Source: Alphaproteobacteria bacterium
GTDB taxonomy: Bacteria; Pseudomonadota; Alphaproteobacteria; SP197
NCBI GenBank assembly: GCA_028277285.1
Contig: JANQGO010000458.1
Span: forward strand, 1 to 58,518
Reading direction: 5' to 3'
DNA: 58,518 bases
The first letter of the stretch is position 1, and each line of letters starts with the position of its first letter. A program made the position numbers and the translations under genes. Shown piece by piece: positions 16,441-25,380 of the stretch. The notes under the pieces are model-generated. The model had not been told where the DNA came from. It ran no database searches and was given only the letters and a program-made list of their open reading frames with translations.

Positions 16441-18136
16441 AGGCGGTTTCTTCTTCAACGAGACCGAGCTCCTGGATCATCGTCTCGCGCATGACGAACT
16501 TTTGCGGCTTGCCGGTTACGGTCATCGGCAGTGTGTCGACGAAGCGTATGATCCTGGGGATCTTGAAGTGAGCGATCTGGTCGCGGCAAAACGCGCGGAT
16601 GTCGTCTTCCGTCGCGGTCTCGTCGGGCAGCAGAATGATCCAGGCACACACCTCCTCGCCGAGTTTGTGGTCGGGCACGCCAAAGACCTGGACCTGCTGT
16701 ATCTTGGGGTGGCGATAGAGAAACTCCTCGATCTCGCGCGGGTAGATGTTCTCGCCGCCGCGGATGATCATGTCCTTCACCCGCCCAACGATGTTGCAAT
16801 AGCCCTCGTCGTCGACCGTCGCCAGGTCCCCGGTACGCATCCAGCCATCCTCGACGACGGCTTCGCGGGTGCGTTCCTCATCGTCCCAATAGCCTTTCAT
16901 GACGGAATAGCCGTGCACCCATAGTTCGCCGGGCTGGTTGAGCGGCAATGTCGCGCCGGCCTCATCGACCACCTTGACCGTGACGTGCGGGTGGGGGCGC
17001 CCCACGGTCGAGACGCGCTTCTCGATCGGATCGTCCGTCGCGCTCTGCAGCGACACCGGGCTGGTCTCGGTCATGCCGTAGGCAATCGTCACTTCGCTCA
17101 TGTGCATGTCGGAAACGACCTTCTTCATCACCTCGATCGGACAGGGCGAACCCGCCATGATGCCGGTCCTGAGCGATGACAGATCGAGGTCGGAGAAACC
17201 CGGCGACTCCAGCATGGCGACGAACATGGTGGGGACACCGTAGAGCCCGGTGCATCGCTCCTCGGCGATCGTCGCCAGCGTCGACACCGGCTCGAACGCT
17301 TCAGCCGGAAACACCATGCACGCGCCCTTGGTGACGCAGCCCAGCGTGCCCATGACCATGCCGAAGCAGTGATAGAGCGGTACCGGAATGCACAACCGGT
17401 CGGCTTCGCTAAACTTGATCGCGCGCACCGTGAAGTGGGCGTTGTTAAGGATGTTGAAGTGGGTCAGTGTGGCGCCCTTCGGCATGCCGGTCGTGCCGCT
17501 GGTGAACTGGATGTTGATGGGATCGTCCGGCTTCAAGGTGGCGGAGATCGCGTCCAGATCGCTTTTGTCGGCATCGCGCCCACGCGCCACCACGTCATCG
17601 AAGTTCAGCATGCCGGGCGACGTCTCGTCGCCCATGCGAATGATGATCTTGAGCGCCGGCAGCTTCGCCGCGTTCAGCGCCCCGCGCTCGGCGTCGGCGA
17701 GTTCCGGCGCCAATTGGTTCAGCATGCCCAGATAGTCCGACGACTTGAAGAGGGCCGCCGTCACCAGCGCCTTGCAGCCGACCTTGTTGAGCGCGAACTC
17801 CAACTCCGAAAGCCGGTAGGCCGGGTTGATGTTGACCAGGATCAGACCGGCGCGCGCCGTCGCGAACTGTGTCAGCAGCCACTCGTAGCGGTTGGGCGAC
17901 CAGATGCCGATGCGGTCGCCTTTCTTCAGACCCAGCGCGAGAAGACCGGCAGCCAGATAATCGATCTCTTGGGAGAGCTGATCATAGGTGAGCCGCTTGT
18001 CCTGCTCGCGAAAGACGGCGGCCTCGCGGTCGCCAAACCGCGCGACCGTGTCGGCGAACGCTTCGGGGATTGTCGCATCGCGAAGCGGTTCGCTCGTATC
18101 GCCGGCAACGCACGACATTCCGTCAAGCGGCATCAT
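16439..18136 (-). CDS. AMP-dependent acyl-CoA synthetase (fatty/isovaleryl-type acyl-CoA ligase)
   Basis: This ANL-superfamily ligase of about 565 residues has the P-loop [63 protein letters not shown], and the catalytic Lys in TVTGKPQKF. It makes acyl-CoA from a free acid, ATP and CoA. Next to liuA a branched short-chain acid such as isovalerate is plausible. I start it at the ATG at 18136 (GGGAGG upstream) rather than 18208, because the extra N-terminal residues do not look conserved. An ATG at 18160 is possible. The 155-bp gap to liuA is filled by two palindromes. Confidence 0.9.
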   Translation of the reverse strand: MMPLDGMSCVAGDTSEPLRDATIPEAFADTVARFGDREAAVFREQDKRLTYDQLSQEIDYLAAGLLALGLKKGDRIGIWSPNRYEWLLTQFATARAGLILVNINPAYRLSELEFALNKVGCKALVTAALFKSSDYLGMLNQLAPELADAERGALNAAKLPALKIIIRMGDETSPGMLNFDDVVARGRDADKSDLDAISATLKPDDPINIQFTSGTTGMPKGATLTHFNILNNAHFTVRAIKFSEADRLCIPVPLYHCFGMVMGTLGCVTKGACMVFPAEAFEPVSTLATIAEERCTGLYGVPTMFVAMLESPGFSDLDLSSLRTGIMAGSPCPIEVMKKVVSDMHMSEVTIAYGMTETSPVSLQSATDDPIEKRVSTVGRPHPHVTVKVVDEAGATLPLNQPGELWVHGYSVMKGYWDDEERTREAVVEDGWMRTGDLATVDDEGYCNIVGRVKDMIIRGGENIYPREIEEFLYRHPKIQQVQVFGVPDHKLGEEVCAWIILLPDETATEDDIRAFCRDQIAHFKIPRIIRFVDTLPMTVTGKPQKFVMRETMIQELGLVEEETA

Positions 18137-18261
18137 GCCTCTATCGACCTCCCAGCCCATGTCGCCCCGATCCCGCCAAGTATATAGGCCCGCCCGGCCA
18201 TAAACCATCGCTCCGCCGGGTTCACAATCCCGTGGCGGATGGCCGTCACGTCCAGCCCTCC

Positions 18262-18750
18262 TCAGGCCTCGCGGTATTGCTTGGGCCGCCGCTTGACCGG
18301 GTCCAGCAGAGACCAGTCGCCTTGCGGGACGTCATAGCCTTGCGGGAAAGGCGGCCGCCCTTCGATGCCGAGGGCGTCCATCACACGTTCGTCGCTGTAG
18401 TAACTCGTTTCCGTGACGGCGGTGATGACGTCGACGGCGGGCGAGCCGGATGCGGCGAACGCGGCCGCGACACCGGCTCTGTCTTTGTCGTCGAGGGCGC
18501 TGAAGGCTGAGCCGTGGGTGGTTTCCGCCATCTGGTCGAGAACTGTCAGGGCGTATGCGACACGCTCTTCGTCAGCCGCCACCGCCGCCACAGCCGCCTC
18601 AATGCGTTCGAAAACGGCTGGGTCGTCCGCGCCGGGAACGCCATAGGCGTCGCTGGCCGGGATCATCCGGCCGACGAGCAGACGAAGCGTCGTGGATTGT
18701 TGCTCCGTCAGGCTGCTGCCGCGTTGCCGCGCCTTCGTGCTCTCCGTCAT
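18262..18750 (-). CDS. Gluconate 2-dehydrogenase subunit 3-like small subunit
   Basis: The protein has 162 residues. The pattern [30 protein letters not shown] followed by a helical body and [16 protein letters not shown] near the end is typical of the gluconate-2-dehydrogenase subunit 3 family. These small subunits partner a GMC flavoprotein in membrane sugar/alcohol dehydrogenases. Many members carry a Tat signal, but none is visible here, so this one may be cytoplasmic or exported as a complex. The only GMC gene nearby is at 22208-23809 on the same strand, separated by two transport genes. The family call is from pattern recognition. Confidence 0.75.
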   Translation of the reverse strand: MTESTKARQRGSSLTEQQSTTLRLLVGRMIPASDAYGVPGADDPAVFERIEAAVAAVAADEERVAYALTVLDQMAETTHGSAFSALDDKDRAGVAAAFAASGSPAVDVITAVTETSYYSDERVMDALGIEGRPPFPQGYDVPQGDWSLLDPVKRRPKQYREA

Positions 18751-18828
18751 GCTCCAGCCTCTACCCTTTCAACGGCGTGCCTCTCAAACGCGCTAACTCT
18801 AGCAGTTTCAGGAGACCGTGAAACGACA

Positions 18829-18857
18829 ATGGCCAGGGCGCTGCTAACCCTGGCCAT
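18829..18857 (-). terminator. Hairpin downstream of the BCCT gene
   Basis: A perfect inverted repeat ATGGCCAGGG-9 nt-CCCTGGCCAT lies 75 bp past the BCCT stop. On the minus strand it is followed by TGTCGTTTC, only weakly T-rich. It may terminate or attenuate transcription before the subunit-3 gene, or stabilise the 3' end. Confidence 0.5.
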
Positions 18858-18932
18858 CGCCCACTTACGGGTCGACGTGAGCCGGTCCGCACCCAGGAGG
18901 AATGAACCGGCCCACGCCCGACAAACGCAGTA

Positions 18933-20570
18933 CTAGCGTTTCAAGAACTCCAACTCCCGCTTGTCTTCCACGTCCGGCGACGGGAAGTCGTGCTGGAGCG
19001 TGTGGAAGACACCCCAACCCATCATAAGCAGGATCACCGCAATCGGCAGACCGGCGACGATGGACGCCGTCTGAAGCGCGCCCAGGCCACCTGCCAACAA
19101 CAGGACACCGGCGACGACGCCGGACGTGATGCCCCAGAACAGACGGAACTTGATCGGCGGATGTTCGTCGCCCATGGACAGCATGGTGCACATGACCAGC
19201 GTGCCGGAGTCCGACGACGTCACGAACCACGATATCAGCAGCACCGTCGTCAGGATGGTGATCGGGACGACAAGGCTCGAAACGCCAAAGCCTTCGATGG
19301 TCTTGAACACGCCACTTGCGTAGTCCGCATTGACCGCGTCGACGACGCCGGCGTTGTTGAACAGGTCGACGCCATAAGCCGCGCCACCGAACACGCCCAT
19401 CCACAACACGACGACCGAGGTCGGCACCAGCAGAACACAGAAGCAGAACTGCCGGACCGTGCGGCCCTTCGAGATACGCGCGATGAACAAGCCGACAAAC
19501 GGACACCAGGCGATCCACCAACCCCAATAGAAGATGGTCCACCAGCTCTGCCACTGACGGTCTTGTTCGTTGTCGATCCAGAAGCCCATCGGGATGACGT
19601 TCCACAAGTAGTCGCCGGCGCCTGAGATCACCATGCCCAGAATGAACGCGGTCGGGCCTAAGATCAGGAACAACAGCAACAGCACCAGGCTTGCCCACAC
19701 GTTGATCTCGCTGAGGATGCGCACGCCCTTACCGACGCCGGAGACGGCCGAGGCCGTTCCCATGATCGTAATCGCGGCGATCAAGATAAGATGGTTGGTT
19801 GTCGTGTTCGACATCCAGCCCAGGTCCGCCAGGCCGGCGGCAATCGGCGCGACGCCAAGGCCCAGCGAGGTCGCCAGACCGAAGATCGTGCCGAACACGC
19901 CGATCAGGTCGACCACGTGGCCCCACGGACCATAGACCCGGTGTTTCAGCACCGGATAAAGGGCCGCCCGAAGCGAGAGCGGCAGGCCCTTGCGATACGA
20001 GAAGTAGGCCAGGGACAAGCCGACCAGCACGTAAAGCGCCCAGCCGTGCAAACCCCAGTGGAAGTTGGTGATGCGGATGGCAACGCCGGCCGCCTCCACA
20101 GTGCCCGGCTCGATGCCTTCGCGGGTCAGGAACGGGTTGCCCTGGACGTGGTACATCGGCTCAGCGACGCCCCAGTAGATAAGACCGGACCCGAGGCCCG
20201 CACTGAACAGCATGCAGATCCACGAAAACGTCGAGAAGTCCGGTTCATCGTCGTCCTTGCCCAGCTTGACCGAACCGAACCGGCTCATAAGCAGGTAAAG
20301 AATGAACAGAAGCGTCAGCGTCACGACCAGCACGTAGAACCAGTCCAGCGTGCCGATGATGAAGTCCTTGGCTTCGGCGAACAGGGCGCCGGAATAATCG
20401 ACGTCCCAGATGGTAAACACGACGAACGCGATGATCATGACCATCGATGCGACCGCCATGACGGCGTTCGATCCGGCAAAGAAACCGGACTTCGCAACCA
20501 GGCCTTCCGGCGGCAGATGGACGTCGTCGTCCATCGGCGCTTGCGGCGGTGCGCCAGTTCCATCACTCAT
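18933..20570 (-). CDS. BCCT-family secondary transporter (betaine/choline/carnitine type)
   Basis: The protein has 545 residues with twelve predicted membrane segments. Family signatures are visible: FHWGLHGWALYVLVGLSLAY, ISEINVWASLVLLL, and WTIFYWGWWIAWCPFVGLFI, which contains the Trp-rich substrate site of the fourth helix bundle. BCCT carriers move quaternary or amine compounds by Na+ or H+ symport or by antiport. The gene lies 33 bp downstream of the PotD-like gene, with AGGGGGAG before its ATG. The short hydrophilic N- and C-tails suggest a transporter without an elaborate osmosensor. The exact substrate is not readable. Confidence 0.92.
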   Translation of the reverse strand: MSDGTGAPPQAPMDDDVHLPPEGLVAKSGFFAGSNAVMAVASMVMIIAFVVFTIWDVDYSGALFAEAKDFIIGTLDWFYVLVVTLTLLFILYLLMSRFGSVKLGKDDDEPDFSTFSWICMLFSAGLGSGLIYWGVAEPMYHVQGNPFLTREGIEPGTVEAAGVAIRITNFHWGLHGWALYVLVGLSLAYFSYRKGLPLSLRAALYPVLKHRVYGPWGHVVDLIGVFGTIFGLATSLGLGVAPIAAGLADLGWMSNTTTNHLILIAAITIMGTASAVSGVGKGVRILSEINVWASLVLLLLFLILGPTAFILGMVISGAGDYLWNVIPMGFWIDNEQDRQWQSWWTIFYWGWWIAWCPFVGLFIARISKGRTVRQFCFCVLLVPTSVVVLWMGVFGGAAYGVDLFNNAGVVDAVNADYASGVFKTIEGFGVSSLVVPITILTTVLLISWFVTSSDSGTLVMCTMLSMGDEHPPIKFRLFWGITSGVVAGVLLLAGGLGALQTASIVAGLPIAVILLMMGWGVFHTLQHDFPSPDVEDKRELEFLKR

Positions 20571-20603
20571 TGTTTCTACTCCCCCTAAAAGTCCCCATGT
20601 TGC

Positions 20604-21800
20604 TTAGCGCACCGTTCCGGAAGCGCCTTCCCTGACCGATCCTGCGATCCACGCGTCGAACGCCTCTTCCAAGACCTGCTCGTGCTCGGCCCACCATTCG
20701 GCGTCCGACATGATCGAGACCTTTTCTTCATAGGCAGGCCCGTTCGGCAGTTGCGCCAATATCTCGTCTGACAGCAGCGTCAGCGACGACTTGCGCGTCG
20801 GCCCGTTGGGCAGATAGCTCACCATGTTGGCCAGCGACTGCGAGCTGCTGGCAAAACGAATGAAGTCGATGGCTTCTTCCTTGTAACGGCTGCCCTTCGG
20901 GATTCCGAAAAGATCGAGCTCGATAACCCGTCCGTCCCACTCGACGGTGAAGTTGGCGCCTTCTTCTCGTGACGCGGTGGCGCCCGTCGTCGCCCAGACC
21001 GACGACATGACGACCTCGCCGGCATTCAACAGGCGCACGGGCTCCAACCCGTCCTCCCACAGCATGAGACCGGGCTTGATCGCATCCATCTTGGCGAGCG
21101 CGCGGTCGATGCCTTCTTGTGTCGCCAGGACGCTATAGACGTCTTCTTCAGCGACACCGTCGGCGATCAGCGCCCATTCCATCACAACAGTCGGATCGTT
21201 GCGGATCGCACGGCGGCCTGGATAGGTATCGACGTCGAAGAAATCCTGCACAGAGCTCGGCGGATCATCGCCGAAAGCCTCGTTGCTGTAGGCGTAGACC
21301 GTTGCCCAGATGATGACGCCGATACCGCAGCGGTTCAGCGCGCCTTCGACGAAGTCATCGCGAAAGTTCGTGCCGTCGACGCCATCGGGAAGATCGACAT
21401 CGGAAAGATCTTCCAACAGACCTTCGTTGCATGCGCGCAGCGAGTCGGCCTGCGTCAGATCGACCACATCCCAGACGACATTAGCCGATTCGACCTGATC
21501 GCGGATTTCTTCGAGGTCACCGGCATAGTGCTCGACATTGACCCGCCCGCCGATCATCTCCTCATAGGGCCGAACAAAGCCGAGCATCTGGCTTCGCATG
21601 TAAGGGCCGGTCCACGTCGTGAAGGTGATCTCGTTTCGTGGATTGCCCGGCGACGCCGCCGCGTCGTGCAGTTGCTCCGAGAACTCGGCATCGGGGTTCT
21701 CGTCATCCTGTGCGAACGCTCCGGCGCCCAGCAGCGCCGAGCCCAGGAAAACGGCTGCGGCGAACCTGCCGCATGCGTTTCTCAGTCGGTTTTTGTGCAT
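20604..21800 (-). CDS. Periplasmic solute-binding protein, PotD-like, without an adjacent ABC partner
   Basis: From the ATG at 21800 (AGGGGAG eight bases upstream) the product is 398 residues. It starts with a signal peptide, HKNRLRNACGRFAAAVFLGS, with predicted cleavage after AFA. The track ORF adds 24 unlikely residues. The mature part has TFTTWTGPYMRSQMLGFVRPYE, VVDLTQADSLRACNEGLLE and a C-terminal WWAEHEQVLEEAFDAWI, typical of extracellular solute-binding proteins for polyamines and related amines. No ATPase or permease is adjacent; the next gene is a BCCT carrier. It could serve the PotABC-type system at the left edge or another set elsewhere. Confidence 0.87.
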   Translation of the reverse strand: MHKNRLRNACGRFAAAVFLGSALLGAGAFAQDDENPDAEFSEQLHDAAASPGNPRNEITFTTWTGPYMRSQMLGFVRPYEEMIGGRVNVEHYAGDLEEIRDQVESANVVWDVVDLTQADSLRACNEGLLEDLSDVDLPDGVDGTNFRDDFVEGALNRCGIGVIIWATVYAYSNEAFGDDPPSSVQDFFDVDTYPGRRAIRNDPTVVMEWALIADGVAEEDVYSVLATQEGIDRALAKMDAIKPGLMLWEDGLEPVRLLNAGEVVMSSVWATTGATASREEGANFTVEWDGRVIELDLFGIPKGSRYKEEAIDFIRFASSSQSLANMVSYLPNGPTRKSSLTLLSDEILAQLPNGPAYEEKVSIMSDAEWWAEHEQVLEEAFDAWIAGSVREGASGTVR

Positions 21801-22207
21801 CTTGTGCTCCCCTGTCACGTCCCATGCGGAGAAGCCCAGCCGACATCCACCCAAGGGATGCGCCATCACCAAACCTGTGTGCTCCCAATACCGACGAATC
21901 CGCGGAACCAGCGGGTTTGAGAGCTATCTATGGCGATGTTTCGGTGCCCGCGCCCTTGTTGAGCGTTCGTTTGGCCGCCTTCCCCACACTCAGCACGTAC
22001 AACATTGCACCCTCTCGAACTTCTTTGAAACACCCGGATTCCGTTCAAGAAAACGACATGCGATCCCCGCCGTTCTCGTCGCGGGACGGGTGAAGGTGCC
22101 ATGAAGGCCCAGGGAAACTGCGCCTTTGAGACGACGCCGGCCGCCTGGCGGGGCGTCGGGCTTGTCGAATCATTGTGATCGTCATAGGGCGCGGTGATGG
22201 ACGCGCG
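21801..22207. other. 407-bp intergenic region without a supported gene
   Basis: Several ORF-track entries cross this stretch, but none has a ribosome binding site or recognisable protein features. A stem GACGCC...GGCGTC (22133-22157) lies 50-75 bp beyond the GMC stop on the minus strand and might terminate that gene. The remainder probably holds the promoter of the binding-protein gene; I see no confident -35/-10 pair. Confidence 0.5.
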
Positions 22208-23809
22208 TCAATCGAACAGGGTCGCCAATCGTTGCTTCACCGCATCGGCGATATAGAGCGCCAGGGCCTGGATCGTGCGTGTCGGATTGACGCCGGCCGA
22301 GGTGACAAAAATGCTGCCATCGATGATGAAGAGGTTCTTGACGTCGTGGCACCGGCCCCATTCGTTGACCACCGATGTGGCGGGGTCCGCGCCCATGCGC
22401 GCGGTTCCCATCAGATGCCAGCCGGCATAGGCGATCGGTGATTCGCAGATGATGTCCGTGGCACCGGCGGCGCGCAGCGCGTCACTGGCGCGCGCCATCG
22501 CGAAGTCCAGCATCTTCGTGCTGTTGTCGCTGAGCGTGTAGGAGATCTTGGGCGCGGGGATACCGTTCGAGTCGGTGAGGTCCGGATCAAGCGTGACGGT
22601 GTTGTGTTCTTCGGGAAGATCCTCGCAGATCGCGTAGATCGGCAGGAGGCGGTTGAAGAGTTCGCGATAGGCGCGGTGGTGATCCTCGCCCCAAGGAATA
22701 CGCCCTGCCCCCATGCCGGTCAGCGCCGTGCTGATGGGCGTGACGCCGCGGCAGCATTCAAACGTGAAACCGCGGACAAAGCCCCGGTCCCGGTCGGTCT
22801 CGTAGAACTCCTGGCTCAGGACACAATTGTGCGGACCTTTGTAACCGTCGAACGGTTCGTCGAAGACACCCTGGATCAACGCGTAGGGATGGAACATGAA
22901 GTTCTTGCCGACCAGGCCGCTGCTGTTGGCAAGGCCGTCGGGGAACTGCGCGGACGTCGAGTGCAACAGGATGCGGGGCGTGCCGACACCGTTGCAGGCC
23001 ATCACGACGACTTCCGCCTTCTGCTCGTGCTCGACACCGTCGGCGTCGTAATAGATGACGCCGGTTGCCATGCCCTCGTCGTTCACCGTGACCTCGCGCA
23101 CGCGCGCGCGGGTTCTGACCTCGACCCTGCCGCGTATGGCGTCCGGCCAATAGGTGATGTCCGTGCTTGCCTTGGCGCCTTGCGCGCAGCCGCTGCCGCA
23201 CGCGCCGAGGTTCACGCACTTGTCGCGGCCGTTATAGGGCTGGCTGGCAACGGCGCTGTCGGACGGCCACCAGTGCCAGTCCATGGCATTGAACCCGCGC
23301 GCCAGCACCTCGCCCGACTTGCCCAGCGGCAAGGGCGGCATGACCGGGAACTTGTCGGGATTGGCGGGGTCGCCGGCCAGACCCGAGACGCCCGTCATGC
23401 GCTCGTCGACCTCGTAGAACGGCTCAAGCGTCGCGTAGTCGATCGGCCAGTCGTCGGCCACGCCGTCGAGCGTCCTGACCCGGAAGTCGGAGGGATGGAA
23501 GCGCGGGAAGTGGCCGGAATAAAGGATCGTCCCGCCGCCGACGCCGTTGAAGTTGGCCACGGCAATGGGCGAATCCTGGCCGTTGATGGGATAGTCGGTC
23601 TCCCGCCTGCGCACGTTGGGATCGATGCTGAAATCGCCGTTCGCGCGCGCTTCCCAGTCACGGCCCGTGCTGGGGTAGGCGCCGGAGTTCATCCAGTCGC
23701 CCTGCTCCAGGCAGACGATGCGCATGCGCGTTTCAACGAGGCTCCAGGCAAACGCCGCGGCCGACGCGCCCGCGCCAACGATCAACACATCCACGATATC
23801 GTCTGCCAT
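22208..23809 (-). CDS. GMC-family FAD oxidoreductase (alcohol/sugar dehydrogenase type)
   Basis: The protein has 533 residues. The N-terminal FAD-binding motif is VLIVGAGASAAAFAWSLVE and a second flavin contact lies around GVGGGTILYSGHFPRF. The C-terminal GMC domain includes YAGWHLMGTARMG with the catalytic His, then FIIDGSIFVTSAGVNPTRTI. It resembles the large subunit of gluconate 2-dehydrogenase and sorbosone/fructose dehydrogenase-type complexes. Its likely small partner is the subunit-3-like product of 18262-18750. A cytochrome subunit is not visible. The cysteine-rich stretch CVNLGACGSGCAQG is characteristic of this GMC branch. Confidence 0.88.
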   Translation of the reverse strand: MADDIVDVLIVGAGASAAAFAWSLVETRMRIVCLEQGDWMNSGAYPSTGRDWEARANGDFSIDPNVRRRETDYPINGQDSPIAVANFNGVGGGTILYSGHFPRFHPSDFRVRTLDGVADDWPIDYATLEPFYEVDERMTGVSGLAGDPANPDKFPVMPPLPLGKSGEVLARGFNAMDWHWWPSDSAVASQPYNGRDKCVNLGACGSGCAQGAKASTDITYWPDAIRGRVEVRTRARVREVTVNDEGMATGVIYYDADGVEHEQKAEVVVMACNGVGTPRILLHSTSAQFPDGLANSSGLVGKNFMFHPYALIQGVFDEPFDGYKGPHNCVLSQEFYETDRDRGFVRGFTFECCRGVTPISTALTGMGAGRIPWGEDHHRAYRELFNRLLPIYAICEDLPEEHNTVTLDPDLTDSNGIPAPKISYTLSDNSTKMLDFAMARASDALRAAGATDIICESPIAYAGWHLMGTARMGADPATSVVNEWGRCHDVKNLFIIDGSIFVTSAGVNPTRTIQALALYIADAVKQRLATLFD

Positions 23810-23946
23810 CGATTCTCCCGTCTCACCCTGGGGCCCGCGCGCAGTCTAACCAACCGCCATCTAATCGCCATCCTGCAGCGCTAGTTTCCACACAAGCTGC
23901 ATCTCAGGGAACCTGGTCCCATCGCGTCGGCCCGCATCGCTGGCGC

Positions 23947-24687
23947 GTGGGCCGCCGTTCTGCGCGGGGTGATGGCGTGCGTTTCCGAAGCGAGTGGCTC
24001 AAAACGGGCAACCCGGTCTGGGGCCTCGGTGAGCCGCGCATAAGGCTGCAGGCCATGGCCTGGGCCCTTCTTGCCACCCTCCTTGCCGCCTGTTCGGAAC
24101 TGCGCGAAAGCGAGCCCGGCCGCACGGCAACCGAACAGCTCATGTTCTCGACCGCGATCGAGCGCGTGTTCGACAATCTGGCGATCCAGATCCCGGCGGA
24201 GACGAAAGTTTTTGTCGATGCCCGCTACGTCCAAGGTACCGACAGTCTGTATCTGGTGGCGACGCTGCGCGACCGGATCCTGCGGCAAGGCGGTTATCTG
24301 GTCACGACCCGCAGCGAGGCGGATCTGGTCTTCGAGCCGCGCGTGGGCGCGCTTTCCATCGATCGTCGGACAACCCTGGTCGGCATTCCCAGCTTCCCGA
24401 TACCGATCCCGCTGACCGGCGAGTTTCAGTTTCCCGAACTCGCGCTCTTCAAGGAGGATCGGCAGCAGGGCGTCGTGAAACTGGCGCTGACCAGCTACGA
24501 TGCGCGAACCGGCGAACTCCACAGTTCGCTCGCGCCCGCCTACGGGTTCTCGCAGAGCACCGACTGGGTCCTGCTGTTGCTGATCGACTGGCATGACAAC
24601 GATCTCATGCCATCGCCTCAGAACGACGAGTGGGTCGGAGAAAGCTCCTTCGAGGAGACGATCTCAGACTTCGAAATCGCTCCCTAG
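23947..24687 (+). CDS. Putative outer-membrane lipoprotein, DUF6655-like
   Basis: The ORF has 246 codons. The segment WALLATLLAACSE gives a lipobox (LAAC), and the protein then runs ESEPGRTATEQLMFSTAIERVFDN. The body (AETKVFVDARYVQGTD, GALSIDRRTTLVGIPSFPIP, PELALFKEDRQQGVVK, YGFSQSTDWVLLLLIDWHDND) resembles alphaproteobacterial lipoproteins I recall as DUF6655. The function is unknown. The start is uncertain: GTG at 23977 and ATG at 24055 are alternatives, and the latter would leave an unusually short signal peptide. Its stop TAG overlaps that of narI in the palindrome CTAG. Confidence 0.7.
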   Translation: MGRRSARGDGVRFRSEWLKTGNPVWGLGEPRIRLQAMAWALLATLLAACSELRESEPGRTATEQLMFSTAIERVFDNLAIQIPAETKVFVDARYVQGTDSLYLVATLRDRILRQGGYLVTTRSEADLVFEPRVGALSIDRRTTLVGIPSFPIPIPLTGEFQFPELALFKEDRQQGVVKLALTSYDARTGELHSSLAPAYGFSQSTDWVLLLLIDWHDNDLMPSPQNDEWVGESSFEETISDFEIAP

Positions 24688-25376
24688 GCCGCCCGCCGGC
24701 TGCGCACGATCTGGTAACCCGGGCGCCAGACATAGCGCAGCGGCGCGCTCAGCATGTGCACCAGACGCGTGAACGGGAACACCAGCATGATCGTCAGCCC
24801 CAAGAACAGGTGCAGCTTGAACAGCGGATGGACATCCGCGACATAACTCGCCGCATCAGCCTGGAACGTGAAGATACCCTGGGCCCAGGTCATGAAATTG
24901 ATCATCTCCTGCCCGTCCAGATGCTGCAGCGAGATAAAGATTGTCGCCAGGCCGATCAGAAGCTGCACATAGAGCAGCAAGAGGATGACAATGTCACCGA
25001 AGGTCGATGTGCGCCGGATGCGTGCATCGAACAGGCGCCGATGGATCAGAAGGGCGCCACCGACCAGCATGACAAGGCCGGCAAGGCCGCCGATGACGAT
25101 GGCCATCATCTGCTTGAAGCTCTTGCTGATACCCATCAGATCGAACAGCCCCTCCGGCACCAGGAGTCCGATCAGGTGGCCAAAGAAGAGGACGAGGATG
25201 CCGATGTGGAACAGCACCGAGCCCCACATCAACTGGCGCCGGCGCAAGAGCTGGCTGGAGCCCGACCGCCACGTATAGGGTTCGCGTTCGTAGCGCACGA
25301 TGCAGCCGATGATCAGCACCGACAGCGCGATATAGGGATAAATGCCGAAAAGAAGGGTGTTGAGGGTGTCGGTCAT
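24684..25376 (-). CDS. narI: Respiratory nitrate reductase gamma subunit (cytochrome b)
   Basis: The protein has 230 residues and five membrane helices. It oxidises quinol on the periplasmic side and passes electrons through two b hemes to NarH. Haem-ligand histidines are visible in VLFHIGILVLFFGHLIG and in KLHLFLGLTIMLVFPFTRLVHMLSAPLRY. It is the last gene of narKGHJI, four bases after narJ. The convergent lipoprotein gene overlaps its stop by four bases, so any terminator would have to lie within that coding sequence. Confidence 0.96.
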   Translation of the reverse strand: MTDTLNTLLFGIYPYIALSVLIIGCIVRYEREPYTWRSGSSQLLRRRQLMWGSVLFHIGILVLFFGHLIGLLVPEGLFDLMGISKSFKQMMAIVIGGLAGLVMLVGGALLIHRRLFDARIRRTSTFGDIVILLLLYVQLLIGLATIFISLQHLDGQEMINFMTWAQGIFTFQADAASYVADVHPLFKLHLFLGLTIMLVFPFTRLVHMLSAPLRYVWRPGYQIVRSRRAA

Positions 25377-25380
25377 CGCC

